Assembly (NCBI GenBank): GCA_019639175.1
Contig: JAHBSK010000001.1
Coordinates: forward strand, 62,001 to 126,000
Length of the DNA: 64,000 nucleotides
From: Acidobacteriota bacterium
GTDB taxonomy: Bacteria; Acidobacteriota; Blastocatellia; Pyrinomonadales; Pyrinomonadaceae
Direction of reading: 5' to 3'
Below are positions 53,185 through 62,905 of the stretch, piece by piece. Both the position numbers and the translations under genes were made by a program. The notes beneath the pieces were generated by a model that was not told the origin of the DNA, did not search any database, and saw only the letters and a program-made list of their open reading frames with translations. The first letter of the stretch is position 1. Each line of letters opens with the position of its first letter.

Positions 53185-55464
53185 TTAATTCAGGCTGAAG
53201 ACGTCTTTTGGATCGACGGTGATCTCGCCTTTATCTGCATCAACGATAAAGCTCGCGGCTGATTTCCATTGATTCGTTATCGGCAGCTTCACCTTCTGGT
53301 CAATGTGGCGTTTCAGGAAACGGGCGCCGTATGCCGGGCTGAAGCCTTTTTCCGTCAGCAGATCGACCGCCGCGTCGGTCACTTCTACCAGTTTGCCCTG
53401 ACGCTCCATGTGCCGCCGCATCTTGTTCAGATAAAGTTTGGCGATCTCACGCACCTCATCCATCGTCAGCGGCGAAAAGACGATGATCTCGTCTATGCGG
53501 TTGCGAAATTCGGGCGTGAAGCGCGTTTCCGCCGCCTTCATCACATCGCCCTTTATCGCCGTCATATCACCAAGCGATTTCATCCCGAAACCAAGCGGCT
53601 TTTCGTATTTCTTGAAATTCTCGGAACCGAGATTCGAGGTCATGATGACGATCGCGTCGGACAGATAGACCTTTTTGCCGCGTCCGTCGGTTATCCACCC
53701 TTCGTCAAAAGCCTGAAGGAAGATGTTCATCAGATACGGCGACGCTTTTTCGACCTCGTCCAGCAGCAGAACGGTGTAAGGATTGTCACGAAGCTGTTCG
53801 GTCAAAATGCCGCCGCGTTCCGATCCGACAATGCCGCGCGGCATCCCGATCAGCTTTTCTATGCCGACCGTGCCGTCGCCGTATTCGCTCATGTCGATGC
53901 GGATCATCTTGCCCTCGTCGCCGAACATGAATTCAGCGACTGCCTTTGCAAGCTCTGTCTTACCAACGCCGGTCGGCCCGAGGAAAAGCAGAACGCCGTC
54001 CGGCGCGTAATGATTCTCCTTTAGTGGGCCTTTGTTCAGCCGCAGCCTTTCGGCAACGGCGCGAACCGCGTCCTTTTGCCCGATAACGCGGCCTGCAAGG
54101 TCGAGTTCCATCTGCGAAAACCGGTCGGACGTATCACGATAGATCATGTCCTTGGGAATTCTGGATTCCTGAGAAATGACATCAATGATGTGTTCGGGCC
54201 GAACGACTAGACGTTCCGGTTCGTTTATTTCCACCTTTACCGACGCGGTATCGAGCCAGCCGATCGCCTTGTCAGGCAGGTGAAGATTGCGGATGTATTT
54301 GGGCGACATCTCAAGCGCGGTGTTTATCGCCTCTTCTGAGATAGTGACCGAATAATTCTTTTCCAGCCTCGGCCTGAGGCCCAACAGTATCTGCCGTGTC
54401 TCATCAATGGTCGGTTCATCGACCTTTACCAGACGGAAACGGCGGGAAAGCGCCTCGTCCTCGCCGATATATTCTTTATACTCGGTAATGGTCGTGGCAC
54501 CGATGATGCGCAGCTCGCCGCGGGCCAACGCGGACTTGAACATATTCGCCGCGTCGGATGTTGTTCCCATCGCAGCTCCGGCGCCGATGATGGTGTGAGC
54601 CTCATCAATGAAAAGAATGATGTTGTCTTTTTCCTTGACCTCGTCGATGATGCCCTTGATGCGTTCTTCAAACATTCCACGCAGCATCGTTCCGGCAACG
54701 AGGCCGCCCATCTGAAGTTGGACGATATGAGCGTTGCGAAGCCTGGACGGAACCTTTTCCGGTTCCAGTTCTATCAGGCGTGCCAGCCCTTCGACCACGG
54801 CTGTCTTGCCGACGCCGGGTTCACCGACAAGCATCGGCGAATTTGACCTTTCGCGATGAGAGAGGATCTCGATCATCTGAAGGATCTCTTTCTCACGTCC
54901 GATGGTCGGCGGAAACTTGTCCTGACGCGCGAGCTTGTTCATCGAAACGCCAAAATGGCGCAAAAAGCTCGGCAGTTCGTATTTTTGCCTTACGCGTTCT
55001 TCTTCCTTTTCGCGTTTGCGGATGCGAGTGCGGGCGATCTGTGCTACCTCGTCCGACGGCACGCCAAGATTTTGCAGAACGTCATTGAGAATGCTCCGCT
55101 CATCATTTGAAAGCACGTAAAAAATATCGCTGCCGTCAATGACGCGGCGGCCCTGCGACCTGGCGCGGTCCATTGCCCGTTTGAAAAGTTCCGTTGTTTC
55201 AGGAGCGATGCGAAAGCCTTTTCCGTTATGCTGACGGCCGGCTTCCATCCGTTTTTCGATAAGAAGTTTTACCGAGCGCGGATCGACCGACAGATCACGC
55301 ATCGTGGAGGCAAAAAGGTCGTCCTCCTCGACCGTAACCGCGTGAAGGATGTGCTCCACCGCCACATAATTTTGATCGCGGCGTTTTGAGGCTTCGAGTG
55401 CGGCCTCTAAAACGCGTTGCCCGCTATCGCTGAATTTGTCTTTGTAAGCATCTATATCCGCCAT
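53185..55464 (-). CDS. ClpC-like AAA+ ATPase
   Basis: 759 residues: Clp N-domain repeats (about 5-145), first AAA module with GEPGVGKT and IILFIDEAHTIIG, only a short middle region, second AAA module with GPTGVGKT and VLLLDEVEKA, and the D2-small domain. LGF in KPLGFGMKS after the sensor-1 TSNLGS segment sits where ClpC/ClpX carry their ClpP-binding tripeptide, so this is probably an unfoldase for ClpP. No UVR motif or long M-domain is seen. Confidence 0.85.
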   Translation of the reverse strand: MADIDAYKDKFSDSGQRVLEAALEASKRRDQNYVAVEHILHAVTVEEDDLFASTMRDLSVDPRSVKLLIEKRMEAGRQHNGKGFRIAPETTELFKRAMDRARSQGRRVIDGSDIFYVLSNDERSILNDVLQNLGVPSDEVAQIARTRIRKREKEEERVRQKYELPSFLRHFGVSMNKLARQDKFPPTIGREKEILQMIEILSHRERSNSPMLVGEPGVGKTAVVEGLARLIELEPEKVPSRLRNAHIVQLQMGGLVAGTMLRGMFEERIKGIIDEVKEKDNIILFIDEAHTIIGAGAAMGTTSDAANMFKSALARGELRIIGATTITEYKEYIGEDEALSRRFRLVKVDEPTIDETRQILLGLRPRLEKNYSVTISEEAINTALEMSPKYIRNLHLPDKAIGWLDTASVKVEINEPERLVVRPEHIIDVISQESRIPKDMIYRDTSDRFSQMELDLAGRVIGQKDAVRAVAERLRLNKGPLKENHYAPDGVLLFLGPTGVGKTELAKAVAEFMFGDEGKMIRIDMSEYGDGTVGIEKLIGMPRGIVGSERGGILTEQLRDNPYTVLLLDEVEKASPYLMNIFLQAFDEGWITDGRGKKVYLSDAIVIMTSNLGSENFKKYEKPLGFGMKSLGDMTAIKGDVMKAAETRFTPEFRNRIDEIIVFSPLTMDEVREIAKLYLNKMRRHMERQGKLVEVTDAAVDLLTEKGFSPAYGARFLKRHIDQKVKLPITNQWKSAASFIVDADKGEITVDPKDVFSLN

Positions 55465-55593
55465 GATTATTACTACCGATGATCAACTGTGGATTGGCAG
55501 GTGTTTATCCGAACCAATATTTATGATACCACTTTGCATACGCGACCCGGAAAGAATTTTCACCATCTTTTCCGCCGCTATGTTGCTGCTATG

Positions 55594-56256
55594 TTATTGG
55601 GCCTTGCCCACCTGCACCTTGGCCGGACGAAGCAGCCTTTCACCAAACCGATAACCTCTTTGATATTCAGAAGTTACCTTTCCGTCCAGTTCCGCGTCCA
55701 CGGGAGCCATGTCTATTGCCTCGTGAGCCTCAGGGTCAAAATCGGCCCCGACAGCTTCGACCGGAACCACGCCGACCTGAGCCAAAGCGTGTTCAAAAGA
55801 ACGTGCAACAACCGATACTCCGCTCCGCAGATCTTCGACAGATGCATTTTGTTCGCTGGCCGATATTGCAAGATTTAGGTTGTCCAGAACCGGCAGCAGC
55901 GCCTGCAAAAAGTTGAACTTGCTCTGGTTCGCCTTGTCCTCAAGCGAGCGCATAAGCCGCGTTCGCATTTCAGCCGTCTCTTTTTCCAGAGATGCCTTGG
56001 CTTCCTCGAACTTTGCCTGAACGCCGACAAGCTTTGCCTCGGCCGCCTCACGACGCTCGTTCTCTGCTTTTAAGATAGCTTCCAGTTCTATCTCACGCGG
56101 AGACTTTACAGGCTCTTTTTTCACGGGTTCTTCCGGTGTTTCGATATTTGTTGCAACCGGTTCGCCGTGTTCATTGAAACGCCGTTTGTCATTTACGGGT
56201 ATCTTGAATTCTTCCGTGTCAGTTTGTTTTTCCGTTTTCGGATCCATCTCGTTCAT
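55594..56256 (-). CDS. grpE: GrpE nucleotide-exchange factor
   Basis: 220 residues if started at ATG 56256; the frame is open 42 codons further but that part is not GrpE-like. A charged N-terminal tail, a long coiled-coil (about 60-130), then LPVLDNLNLAI and GVVPVEAVGADFDPEAHEAI, the GrpE signature. GrpE exchanges ADP for ATP on DnaK. dnaK and dnaJ are not adjacent; instead the gene stands between clpB and the ClpC-like gene. Confidence 0.9.
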   Translation of the reverse strand: MNEMDPKTEKQTDTEEFKIPVNDKRRFNEHGEPVATNIETPEEPVKKEPVKSPREIELEAILKAENERREAAEAKLVGVQAKFEEAKASLEKETAEMRTRLMRSLEDKANQSKFNFLQALLPVLDNLNLAISASEQNASVEDLRSGVSVVARSFEHALAQVGVVPVEAVGADFDPEAHEAIDMAPVDAELDGKVTSEYQRGYRFGERLLRPAKVQVGKAQ

Positions 56257-56398
56257 TTTCGCTCTTTTGAACATACTTAAATTGATTGTATGCCTTGCAC
56301 AACAATAATAAAAGGCGACCGTCGCCATCAGGTGAAAGAGAGGCGTCTCCGGCCCGTTACCCAAAACCGAAGACGCCGACAACGTTCACATTTTAACA

Positions 56399-59008
56399 TC
56401 AGCCAGTAACGGCTTTTTGGCCTTCGGCGGCCGAAAACCTCATCTCGTCATTTTCTGCCGAGACCGTCACCTTTTGCCCGGAGGCGATGTCTCCGTTAAG
56501 GAGCTTTACCGCCAGCGGATTTTGGATCAGCGTCTGGATGGCACGCTTCAGCGGCCTCGCACCGTAGATCGGGTCATAGCCCTCTTTGACCAGCAGATCC
56601 TTTGCGCTTTCGGTAACATCAATGTCGATGTCGCGTTCGGCAAGCATCCTGCGCAGCTTTTCAAGCTGTACGTCAATGATCTGCGCTATCTGTTCGCGGC
56701 CAAGCTGTTTGAATACGACGATATCGTCTATTCGATTCAAAAACTCCGGCTTGAAATGCTCGCGAAGCACGTGCAGAACGTCCGCTTTCGGGTCGCGGTC
56801 TGCCAGAGGATTTTCCGTTGCCGACTGTATCTCGCGCGAACCGAGATTTGAGGTCATTATCAAAACCGTGTTCTTGAAATCGACCACGCGGCCCTTGCTG
56901 TCCGTCAGGCGTCCGTCATCAAGTATCTGCAAAAGAACATTGAAGACATCAGGATGCGCTTTTTCGATCTCGTCGAACAGCACGACTGAATACGGACGCC
57001 GCCTTACTGCCTCGGTCAACTGGCCGCCTTCCTCATAACCGACGTATCCCGGAGGAGCGCCGATCATTCGTGCGACGGCGTGTTTCTCCATATATTCGGA
57101 CATATCCAGCCGCACCATCGCGCGTTCGTCGTCAAAAAGAAATTCAGCAAGTGCGCGTGCGGTTTCCGTTTTGCCGACGCCGGTCGGGCCAAGGAAAATG
57201 AACGAGCCGACAGGACGGTTCGGATCCTGCAGCCCGGCACGCGCGCGGCGAACTGCGTTTGCCACCGCCTGCAGTCCTTCGTCCTGGCCGATGACGCGTT
57301 TGCGAAGGTTGTCTTCCATCGCGACAAGTTTCTGCATTTCGCCCTGAAGCATCTTGGAAACCGGAACACCGGTCCATTTTGCGACAACCTCGGCAACGTC
57401 CTCTTCGTCAACCTCTTCTTTTAGGAAAACGCCGTCCGTTTGCAGTTGGTCAAGCCGTTCTTTTTCGGTGCCGAGCAGTTTTTCCAGTTCGGGGATCTTG
57501 CCGTACTGCAATTCGGCGGCTTTGGTCAGATCGCCCGCCTGACGAGCCTGTTCGAGTTCGAGCTTTGCCTGTTCAAGCTGCTCTTTTGACGAGCGCATCT
57601 TTTCGATCTCGTCTTTTTCGGACTGCCATTTGGCTTTCATTGCCGAAGAGCGTTCTTTAAGATCGGCAATGCGGCGTTCGATGTCGTCCAGCCTTTCCTT
57701 TGATTTCTCGTCGGTCTCGCGGCCAAGCGCCTGCCGCTCGATCTCAAGCTGAAGGATCTCGCGCTCAAGCACATCTATTTCCTGCGGCAGCGAATCAATC
57801 TCGATGCGAATTTTTGACGCGGCCTCGTCTATCAGGTCGATGGCCTTGTCCGGCAGAAAACGGTCGGTTATATAGCGGTTCGACAATGTTGCCGCCGCGA
57901 CTATCGCAGAATCCTTTATCCGAACGCCGTGGTGAACCTCATAGCGTTCCTTCAAACCGCGAAGGATCGCTATCGTGTCCTCGACTGTCGGTTCGCCGAT
58001 ATAAACCTGCTGAAAACGGCGCTCCAATGCCTTATCTTTTTCAATATACTTCTGATATTCATTGAGCGTGGTCGCTCCGACCGCACGCAGAACGCCGCGC
58101 GCCAACGCAGGCTTCAGCATATTCGACGCGTCTATCGCGCCTTCGCTGGCTCCGGCGCCGACAAGTGTGTGAAGCTCATCTATAAACAGGATTATCTGGC
58201 CTTCGGCCTTTTCTATTTCCTTGAGAACGGCTTTCAGGCGGTCTTCAAATTCGCCGCGGTATTTTGCACCGGCAAGCATCGCCCCAAGGTCGAGTGAAAC
58301 AAGCCGTTTGTTCTTCAGCGTTTCCGGCACGTCGCCTGAAACGATCCGCTGCGCAAGCCCTTCGACAATGGCGGTTTTACCGACGCCCGGTTCGCCTATC
58401 AGAACAGGATTGTTCTTTGTCCTTCGCGACAATATTTGTATCGTCCGGCGGATCTCGTCGTCACGGCCGATGACCGGATCGAGCTTGCCTTTGCGGGCGC
58501 GTTCGGTCAGGTCCTGTGCATATTTTTCAAGCGCCTGAAAATTCTCCTCGGCGTTCTGATCCGTGATCCGTGAACCGCCGCGCATGTCCGTGATGACCTT
58601 TTCCAGGTCCTCGCGCGTTACGCCGTTCGAGCGCAGGATGCGGCCCGCGTCGCCGGTCTTTTCAGAAGCAATGGCAAGCAGCAGATGCTCGGTCGAAACA
58701 TATTCGTCCTGCATTTTTTCCGCTTCTTTCTGAACTTCCTGAAATATCGTGTTCGTCCGCGAACTGAAATATTGCTGTCCGCCGGAAACCTTCGGGAACT
58801 TTTCCATCGCCGCCGAAAGCTCATTGAGGATCGCGGCGGTATTGACACCTATCTTGCCCAGTATCGGACGGACAACGCCTTCCTTCTGCTCGATCAGCGC
58901 GGAAAGAAGATGTTCGGGTTCGACCTGCTGGTTCTGATTCGTCTCGGCTATGCCGATGGCGGCCTGGACGGCTTCCTGTCCCCGAATTGTGAATCTGTCA
59001 AATTTCAT
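56399..59008 (-). CDS. clpB: ClpB protein disaggregase
   Basis: 869 residues, the usual ClpB length. Two N-domain repeats, first AAA module ([23 protein letters not shown]), a long coiled-coil middle domain (about 400-530, rich in Glu/Leu/Arg), second AAA module ([19 protein letters not shown]) and the C-terminal domain. It rescues aggregated proteins together with DnaK; no ClpP-binding loop is expected. Confidence 0.96.
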   Translation of the reverse strand: MKFDRFTIRGQEAVQAAIGIAETNQNQQVEPEHLLSALIEQKEGVVRPILGKIGVNTAAILNELSAAMEKFPKVSGGQQYFSSRTNTIFQEVQKEAEKMQDEYVSTEHLLLAIASEKTGDAGRILRSNGVTREDLEKVITDMRGGSRITDQNAEENFQALEKYAQDLTERARKGKLDPVIGRDDEIRRTIQILSRRTKNNPVLIGEPGVGKTAIVEGLAQRIVSGDVPETLKNKRLVSLDLGAMLAGAKYRGEFEDRLKAVLKEIEKAEGQIILFIDELHTLVGAGASEGAIDASNMLKPALARGVLRAVGATTLNEYQKYIEKDKALERRFQQVYIGEPTVEDTIAILRGLKERYEVHHGVRIKDSAIVAAATLSNRYITDRFLPDKAIDLIDEAASKIRIEIDSLPQEIDVLEREILQLEIERQALGRETDEKSKERLDDIERRIADLKERSSAMKAKWQSEKDEIEKMRSSKEQLEQAKLELEQARQAGDLTKAAELQYGKIPELEKLLGTEKERLDQLQTDGVFLKEEVDEEDVAEVVAKWTGVPVSKMLQGEMQKLVAMEDNLRKRVIGQDEGLQAVANAVRRARAGLQDPNRPVGSFIFLGPTGVGKTETARALAEFLFDDERAMVRLDMSEYMEKHAVARMIGAPPGYVGYEEGGQLTEAVRRRPYSVVLFDEIEKAHPDVFNVLLQILDDGRLTDSKGRVVDFKNTVLIMTSNLGSREIQSATENPLADRDPKADVLHVLREHFKPEFLNRIDDIVVFKQLGREQIAQIIDVQLEKLRRMLAERDIDIDVTESAKDLLVKEGYDPIYGARPLKRAIQTLIQNPLAVKLLNGDIASGQKVTVSAENDEMRFSAAEGQKAVTG

Positions 59009-59104
59009 ATGATTTCCCTTTACGGCTCACCCGCCGCGACATGGCCGAAAACGAAAAGGGGCGAACCCCTTTTCGTCTGATCGGCAATATTTATTGCAAA
59101 GAGG

Positions 59105-59596
59105 TCACGCGGATGCCGATTCGGTACTCGGTTTGACATCCAGTGCCGCAGGCGAGGAGTTGACCTCGATCTTGCGAGCCTTTGTCTCTTCGCGCTTTGG
59201 TAATGCCACTCTTAGCACGCCGTTGTCAAAATCGGCACTGGCTCCGTCAGATGTGACTGTCTGCGGCAGCGTGAACTGACGCGTAAACGCGCCGTAAGAC
59301 CTTTCGACGCGGTGATAATTGTCACCCTCTGTCTTTTTCTCAAACTTGCGTTCGCCCTTGAGCGTGAGAACGTTGTTCTCTACCGAAACCTCAAAATCCT
59401 CTCGGTTAAGCCCCGGAAGCTCGGCCTCGACCACAAGTTTGTTGTCATCCTCAAAGATGTCAACCCTGGGACTCCACGCTCCGCGTGCGAGGTCTGACGG
59501 GTCCGCCGACGCAAGATTTCCAAGGCCGAAAAGCCGGTTCATTTCGTCATTTATCGTCCGAAGTTCTCTAAACGGGTCAAATTTTATCATGTTCAT
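59105..59596 (-). CDS. Hsp20/alpha-crystallin small heat-shock protein
   Basis: 163 residues: MIKFDPFRELRTINDEMNRL start, alpha-crystallin domain about 45-140 (PRVDIFEDDNKLVVEAELPG; RSYGAFTRQFTLP; FDNGVLRVALPK). Holds unfolding proteins for the Clp/DnaK machinery. First gene of the cluster, with GGAGG about 10 bases before ATG and a near-consensus promoter upstream. Confidence 0.93.
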   Translation of the reverse strand: MNMIKFDPFRELRTINDEMNRLFGLGNLASADPSDLARGAWSPRVDIFEDDNKLVVEAELPGLNREDFEVSVENNVLTLKGERKFEKKTEGDNYHRVERSYGAFTRQFTLPQTVTSDGASADFDNGVLRVALPKREETKARKIEVNSSPAALDVKPSTESASA

Positions 59597-59638
59597 TGCT
59601 CATTTCCTCCAAAAAGTTACTGGTTGATTGGGTTCAAT

Positions 59639-59690
59639 GACTAAACAATTAGTCTAGTGTGATAATAAAATATGAGTGAAGTATTGTCAA
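59639..59690 (-). promoter_or_regulatory. promoter and operator dyad of the hsp20-clpB cluster
   Basis: Reading the minus strand: TTGACA (59690-59685), 17-base spacer, TATTAT (59667-59662), then a perfect dyad GACTAA-TTGT-TTAGTC (59654-59639) beginning near the expected start site. The dyad differs from the CIRCE and HAIR sequences as I know them. Its placement over the start of transcription suits a repressor. Confidence 0.6.
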
Positions 59691-59708
59691 GTTCAAATTT
59701 GTGCAGAT

Positions 59709-59735
59709 AAAAATAATGCCTCAGCCATTATTTTT
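59709..59735. other. perfect 10-bp inverted repeat upstream of the ABC permease gene
   Basis: AAAAATAATG / CATTATTTTT around CCTCAGC, midway between the divergent hsp20 and permease promoters. It could be an operator or a hairpin. The whole gap 59597-59838 contains no gene. Confidence 0.45.
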
Positions 59736-59838
59736 AATGTTTTGAGGTGACACTTTCCTCTTTTTTCGGTTATATTTAGGTTCGCAAACAAGCCTTCATT
59801 TATTTCGGTGACGGACACTGTCTTGTCTGACCGGCCCG

Positions 59839-60921
59839 ATGGCCGCCCCGAACGTTATGCAGATCTTTCGTGAGATATTATGGCCGCTTGCGGCTGTCGT
59901 TGCGGCATTTTTGGTCGGCGGCATCATTGTGCTGCTTTTGGGTGACGACCCGATCAACGCCTACCGATTGCTGTTGTCAAATTCATTCGGTTCGGTGCGT
60001 GACATCGGCTGGACGATGCATTACGCGACGCCGCTGATCTTTACCGGGCTGGCGGTGGCAGTCGCTCTTCGCTGCGGCCTGCTCAACATCGGCGCCGAAG
60101 GCCAGCTTTATGTGGCGGCGTTTGCAACGGCGTGGGTCGGGATGACCTTTGGCGGAACGGTGGTCAATTCTGTGAACTGGTCATGGTTCAGCCTGCCGTC
60201 GTTTATTCTGGTGCCGCTGTGCATTCTGACAGCGATGGCGGTCGGCGGATTGTGGGGAGCAATTCCGGGATTGCTGAAAGCGCGGTTTGGCTCGCATGAG
60301 GTCATCAACACGATCATGATGAACTTCATCGCCATCGCTCTGGTCAGTTACCTGACACAGTATCATTACAAGAATCCCGGCCCGATCCTGGAAACGCCGT
60401 TTATCGGCGAGGCTGCACGCATTCCCCGTTTGAACGAATTTCTTCCATTTATCTCACATGACGTGCCGCTGAACGTAGCGTTCATTTTGGCGCTGATAAT
60501 GTGCGTTCTTGTTTACATCTTTTTGTGGAAGACAAAGTGGGGCTATGAATTAAGGGCGGTCGGCGAAAGCGCTTCGGCGGCGGAATACGGCGGCATTTCG
60601 CCAAAAAAACAGATCGTGATAGCGATGACATTGTCCGGCGTGCTTGCGGGTATGGTCGCCGTTGGCGAGGTTTTGGGAACCCGATACAATTACTATCATG
60701 ACTTTTCAGCGCAATGGGGATTTCTCGGTATAGCTGTCGCACTGCTTGGACGCAATCATCCTTTCGGTGTGCTGATAGCGGCGATATTCTTTGGCGTGCT
60801 GCTTCGCGGTGAGATATTTGTGGACGGGTTTACGAGGTATGTTTCCAAAGACCTCGGTTTTGTATTGCAGGCGATAATCATTCTTTTTGTGGCGTGTTTC
60901 CAACGCTATGCCCGGAGGTAA
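59839..60921 (+). CDS. ABC transporter permease, nucleoside/BMP type (subunit 1)
   Basis: 360 residues, about 9-10 membrane segments. LRCGLLNIGAEGQLYVAAF and WGAIPGLLKARFGSHEVINTIMMN (in parts) are characteristic of the NupP/YufP/BmpC permeases that import nucleosides with a BMP-family lipoprotein. The ATP-binding and binding-protein genes are not in the window. The second permease starts 12 bases later. Confidence 0.88.
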   Translation: MAAPNVMQIFREILWPLAAVVAAFLVGGIIVLLLGDDPINAYRLLLSNSFGSVRDIGWTMHYATPLIFTGLAVAVALRCGLLNIGAEGQLYVAAFATAWVGMTFGGTVVNSVNWSWFSLPSFILVPLCILTAMAVGGLWGAIPGLLKARFGSHEVINTIMMNFIAIALVSYLTQYHYKNPGPILETPFIGEAARIPRLNEFLPFISHDVPLNVAFILALIMCVLVYIFLWKTKWGYELRAVGESASAAEYGGISPKKQIVIAMTLSGVLAGMVAVGEVLGTRYNYYHDFSAQWGFLGIAVALLGRNHPFGVLIAAIFFGVLLRGEIFVDGFTRYVSKDLGFVLQAIIILFVACFQRYARR

Positions 60922-60933
60922 ACGAACAGCGAT

Positions 60934-61845
60934 ATGCTTGAAATAATCAGTTGGGCATTTTTATTTTCAGCCATCACGGCGGCGACGCCTCTTCTGTTCG
61001 CGGCGATGGGCGGATTGTTCTCGGAAAGGTCAGGTGTTATCAATATCGCCCTCGAAGGATTGATGCTTGCCGGGGCCTTTACGGCGGCGGCGGTCACATT
61101 TCAGACAGGAAATCCTTTTTTCGGATTGCTGTGCGGCATCGGCGCCGGTGCTTTTACGGCGTTGATCTTTGCGGTGGCCGTGATCAAATTTGAGGCGGAT
61201 CAGGTTGTTGCCGGAATGGCGATAAACTTTTTGATGCTGGGCCTGCCTGCCCTTATAAGCGGCGTGATATATGATTCGACCGGATCGACGCCGCAGATAG
61301 ATCAGGCGCATAAGCTGCCGCAGGTCGTGAACGGGCTTTCGATAGTTTCGGTCCTTGCTCTTATTTTGGTTCCGCTGGCGTGGTATGTGCTTTACAAAAC
61401 GCCGTTCGGATTGAGGCTGCGGGCGGTCGGAGAAAACCCCGAGGCGGCTGATTCGGCCGGTGTCAGCGTGACAAGGCTCAGGTATTCGGCGGTCGTCATT
61501 TCAGGCGTGCTGGCAGCCATCGGTGGAGCGTTCCTTTCCACAGGGCAATCATCTTTGTTCACGCGTGGGATGTCGGCAGGACGCGGATACATTGCTCTGG
61601 CGGCGCTGATATTGGCAAAATGGCGGCCCATTCCTGTTCTGTTTGCCTGTCTGTTCTTTGGTTTTACTGAGGCACTTACCATTCAGATACAGGGAGCGTC
61701 GTGGGCAAAGATCGGCGATGAACCGATACCGATACAGTTCATTGAGATGATCCCGTATGTGCTGACGATAATCGTGCTGGCGGGCTTCATCGGGCTTTCA
61801 CGCGCGCCAAAGGCGCTTGGCAAACCTTATAGCAAGGAGAGTTGA
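60934..61845 (+). CDS. ABC transporter permease, nucleoside/BMP type (subunit 2)
   Basis: 303 residues. GGLFSERSGVINIALEGLMLAGAF is the signature of the NupQ/YufQ partner permease; LRAVGENPEAADSAGVSV is the coupling region contacting the ATPase. Forms a heterodimeric channel with subunit 1. The purine nucleoside phosphorylase gene downstream supports nucleosides as substrate. Confidence 0.9.
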   Translation: MLEIISWAFLFSAITAATPLLFAAMGGLFSERSGVINIALEGLMLAGAFTAAAVTFQTGNPFFGLLCGIGAGAFTALIFAVAVIKFEADQVVAGMAINFLMLGLPALISGVIYDSTGSTPQIDQAHKLPQVVNGLSIVSVLALILVPLAWYVLYKTPFGLRLRAVGENPEAADSAGVSVTRLRYSAVVISGVLAAIGGAFLSTGQSSLFTRGMSAGRGYIALAALILAKWRPIPVLFACLFFGFTEALTIQIQGASWAKIGDEPIPIQFIEMIPYVLTIIVLAGFIGLSRAPKALGKPYSKES

Positions 61846-61849
61846 CCTG

Positions 61850-61963
61850 ACCGCCGAGACAAAAAGACGCTGAGTTTTTTGGCCTGTGTTCGTTTATATC
61901 TATTGTTATCGGTCAGCTTAAATTTTCTTTCTTGGCAGCTCTGTGCCATTGCGACTCTGCGGT
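61850..61963. repeat. imperfect palindrome, ACCGCAGAGACGC family, copy 2
   Basis: Left arm ACCGCCGAGAC (61850-61860) and right arm GCGACTCTGCGGT (61951-61963). The right 13-mer is identical to that at 42089. It fills the gap between the permease stop and the phosphorylase start and would place a hairpin in the operon mRNA. Confidence 0.7.
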
Positions 61964-61978
61964 TAATATTTTCTTGAA

Positions 61979-62839
61979 ATGACATACGAAAATGCCGTCG
62001 AAGCGGCGGAATATATAAGATCGGAATATACGGGCGAGCCGAAGATCGCCATTGTACTCGGCAGCGGGCTTGGTGCGTTTGCCGATGAACTGGCGGATGC
62101 CGTCGCGATACCTTACGAAGAGATACCGCATTTTGCGAGGTCAACGGTCGAAGGCCACGCGGGACGGCTTGTACTGGGAAAGGTTGGGAACACTGATGTC
62201 GTTGTCCAGCAGGGACGGTTTCATTTTTATGAAGGCTGGTCGATGGAGCAGGTCATGTTCCCGATGCGCGTTTTTGGGCGGCTGGGCATCACGTCGGTGA
62301 TACTGACCAACGCCGCCGGCAGCGTAAGGCCGGGAATGAAACCCGGCGACCTGATGCTGATCTCGGATCATTTGAACATGATGGGCGTGAATCCGCTTCG
62401 CGGGCCGAATGACGAGCGTTTCGGAGTTCGCTTTCCCGATATGACAAATGTTTATGATACTGAGCTTCAGAAAATAATTGACGGAGCCGCGAACGAGATA
62501 GCTGCCGAGCGCCACACCGGAGGAAAGGATAAAGAGCCGAGAGATTTTCTTCAACGCGGAATCTACTGCGCGCTTTCCGGCCCGACGTATGAAACCCCGG
62601 CGGAGGTCAGGCTTTACCGCCAGCTCGGCGCCGACGCCGTGGGAATGTCCACCGTGCCGGAGGCAATAGCCGCCCGCCATCAGGGCATCCGCGTGGCAGG
62701 CATTTCGTGCATCACCAATTTTGCCGCAGGCATGACCGATGACGGCATCAACCATGCTGAGGTAATGGAAACCGGAGCGCGCGTGGCGGATATTTTCAAG
62801 GAACTTTTGCGGCGCGTTATCCTGCGGATAAGTCATTAG
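61979..62839 (+). CDS. punA: purine nucleoside phosphorylase
   Basis: 286 residues of the trimeric PNP family: IAIVLGSGLGAFADEL (phosphate loop), GRFHFYEGWSMEQV, TNAAGSVRPGMKPGDLMLISDH, SGPTYETPAEVR, AVGMSTVPE and CITNFAAG. Splits inosine/guanosine with phosphate into base and ribose-1-phosphate, completing uptake by the upstream permeases. The last codons (S-H-stop) fall inside a dispersed repeat, so the natural end may have been altered. Confidence 0.95.
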   Translation: MTYENAVEAAEYIRSEYTGEPKIAIVLGSGLGAFADELADAVAIPYEEIPHFARSTVEGHAGRLVLGKVGNTDVVVQQGRFHFYEGWSMEQVMFPMRVFGRLGITSVILTNAAGSVRPGMKPGDLMLISDHLNMMGVNPLRGPNDERFGVRFPDMTNVYDTELQKIIDGAANEIAAERHTGGKDKEPRDFLQRGIYCALSGPTYETPAEVRLYRQLGADAVGMSTVPEAIAARHQGIRVAGISCITNFAAGMTDDGINHAEVMETGARVADIFKELLRRVILRISH

Positions 62840-62860
62840 TCATTTGTCCTTTGTTCTTGG
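62832..62860 (+). repeat. left inverted copy of a dispersed ATGAC/GGACAAATGAC repeat
   Basis: Begins with GTCATTAGTCATTTGTCC and ends TTTGTTCTTGG. Its reverse complement matches the repeat at 63281-63309 (CCAATGACGAATGACCAAGG then ACAAATGAC). The two copies bracket the four-helix-bundle gene. Confidence 0.65.
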
Positions 62861-62905
62861 CAGATCAGATCGGGTTTGTAAATTGTGTAAAGACCTAAAG
62901 GCAGT

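Noticed and set aside
53185..55464. Second ClpB
   Set aside because: It lacks the long coiled-coil middle domain and has an LGF tripeptide where ClpP-binding loops occur, so ClpC-like is the better call.
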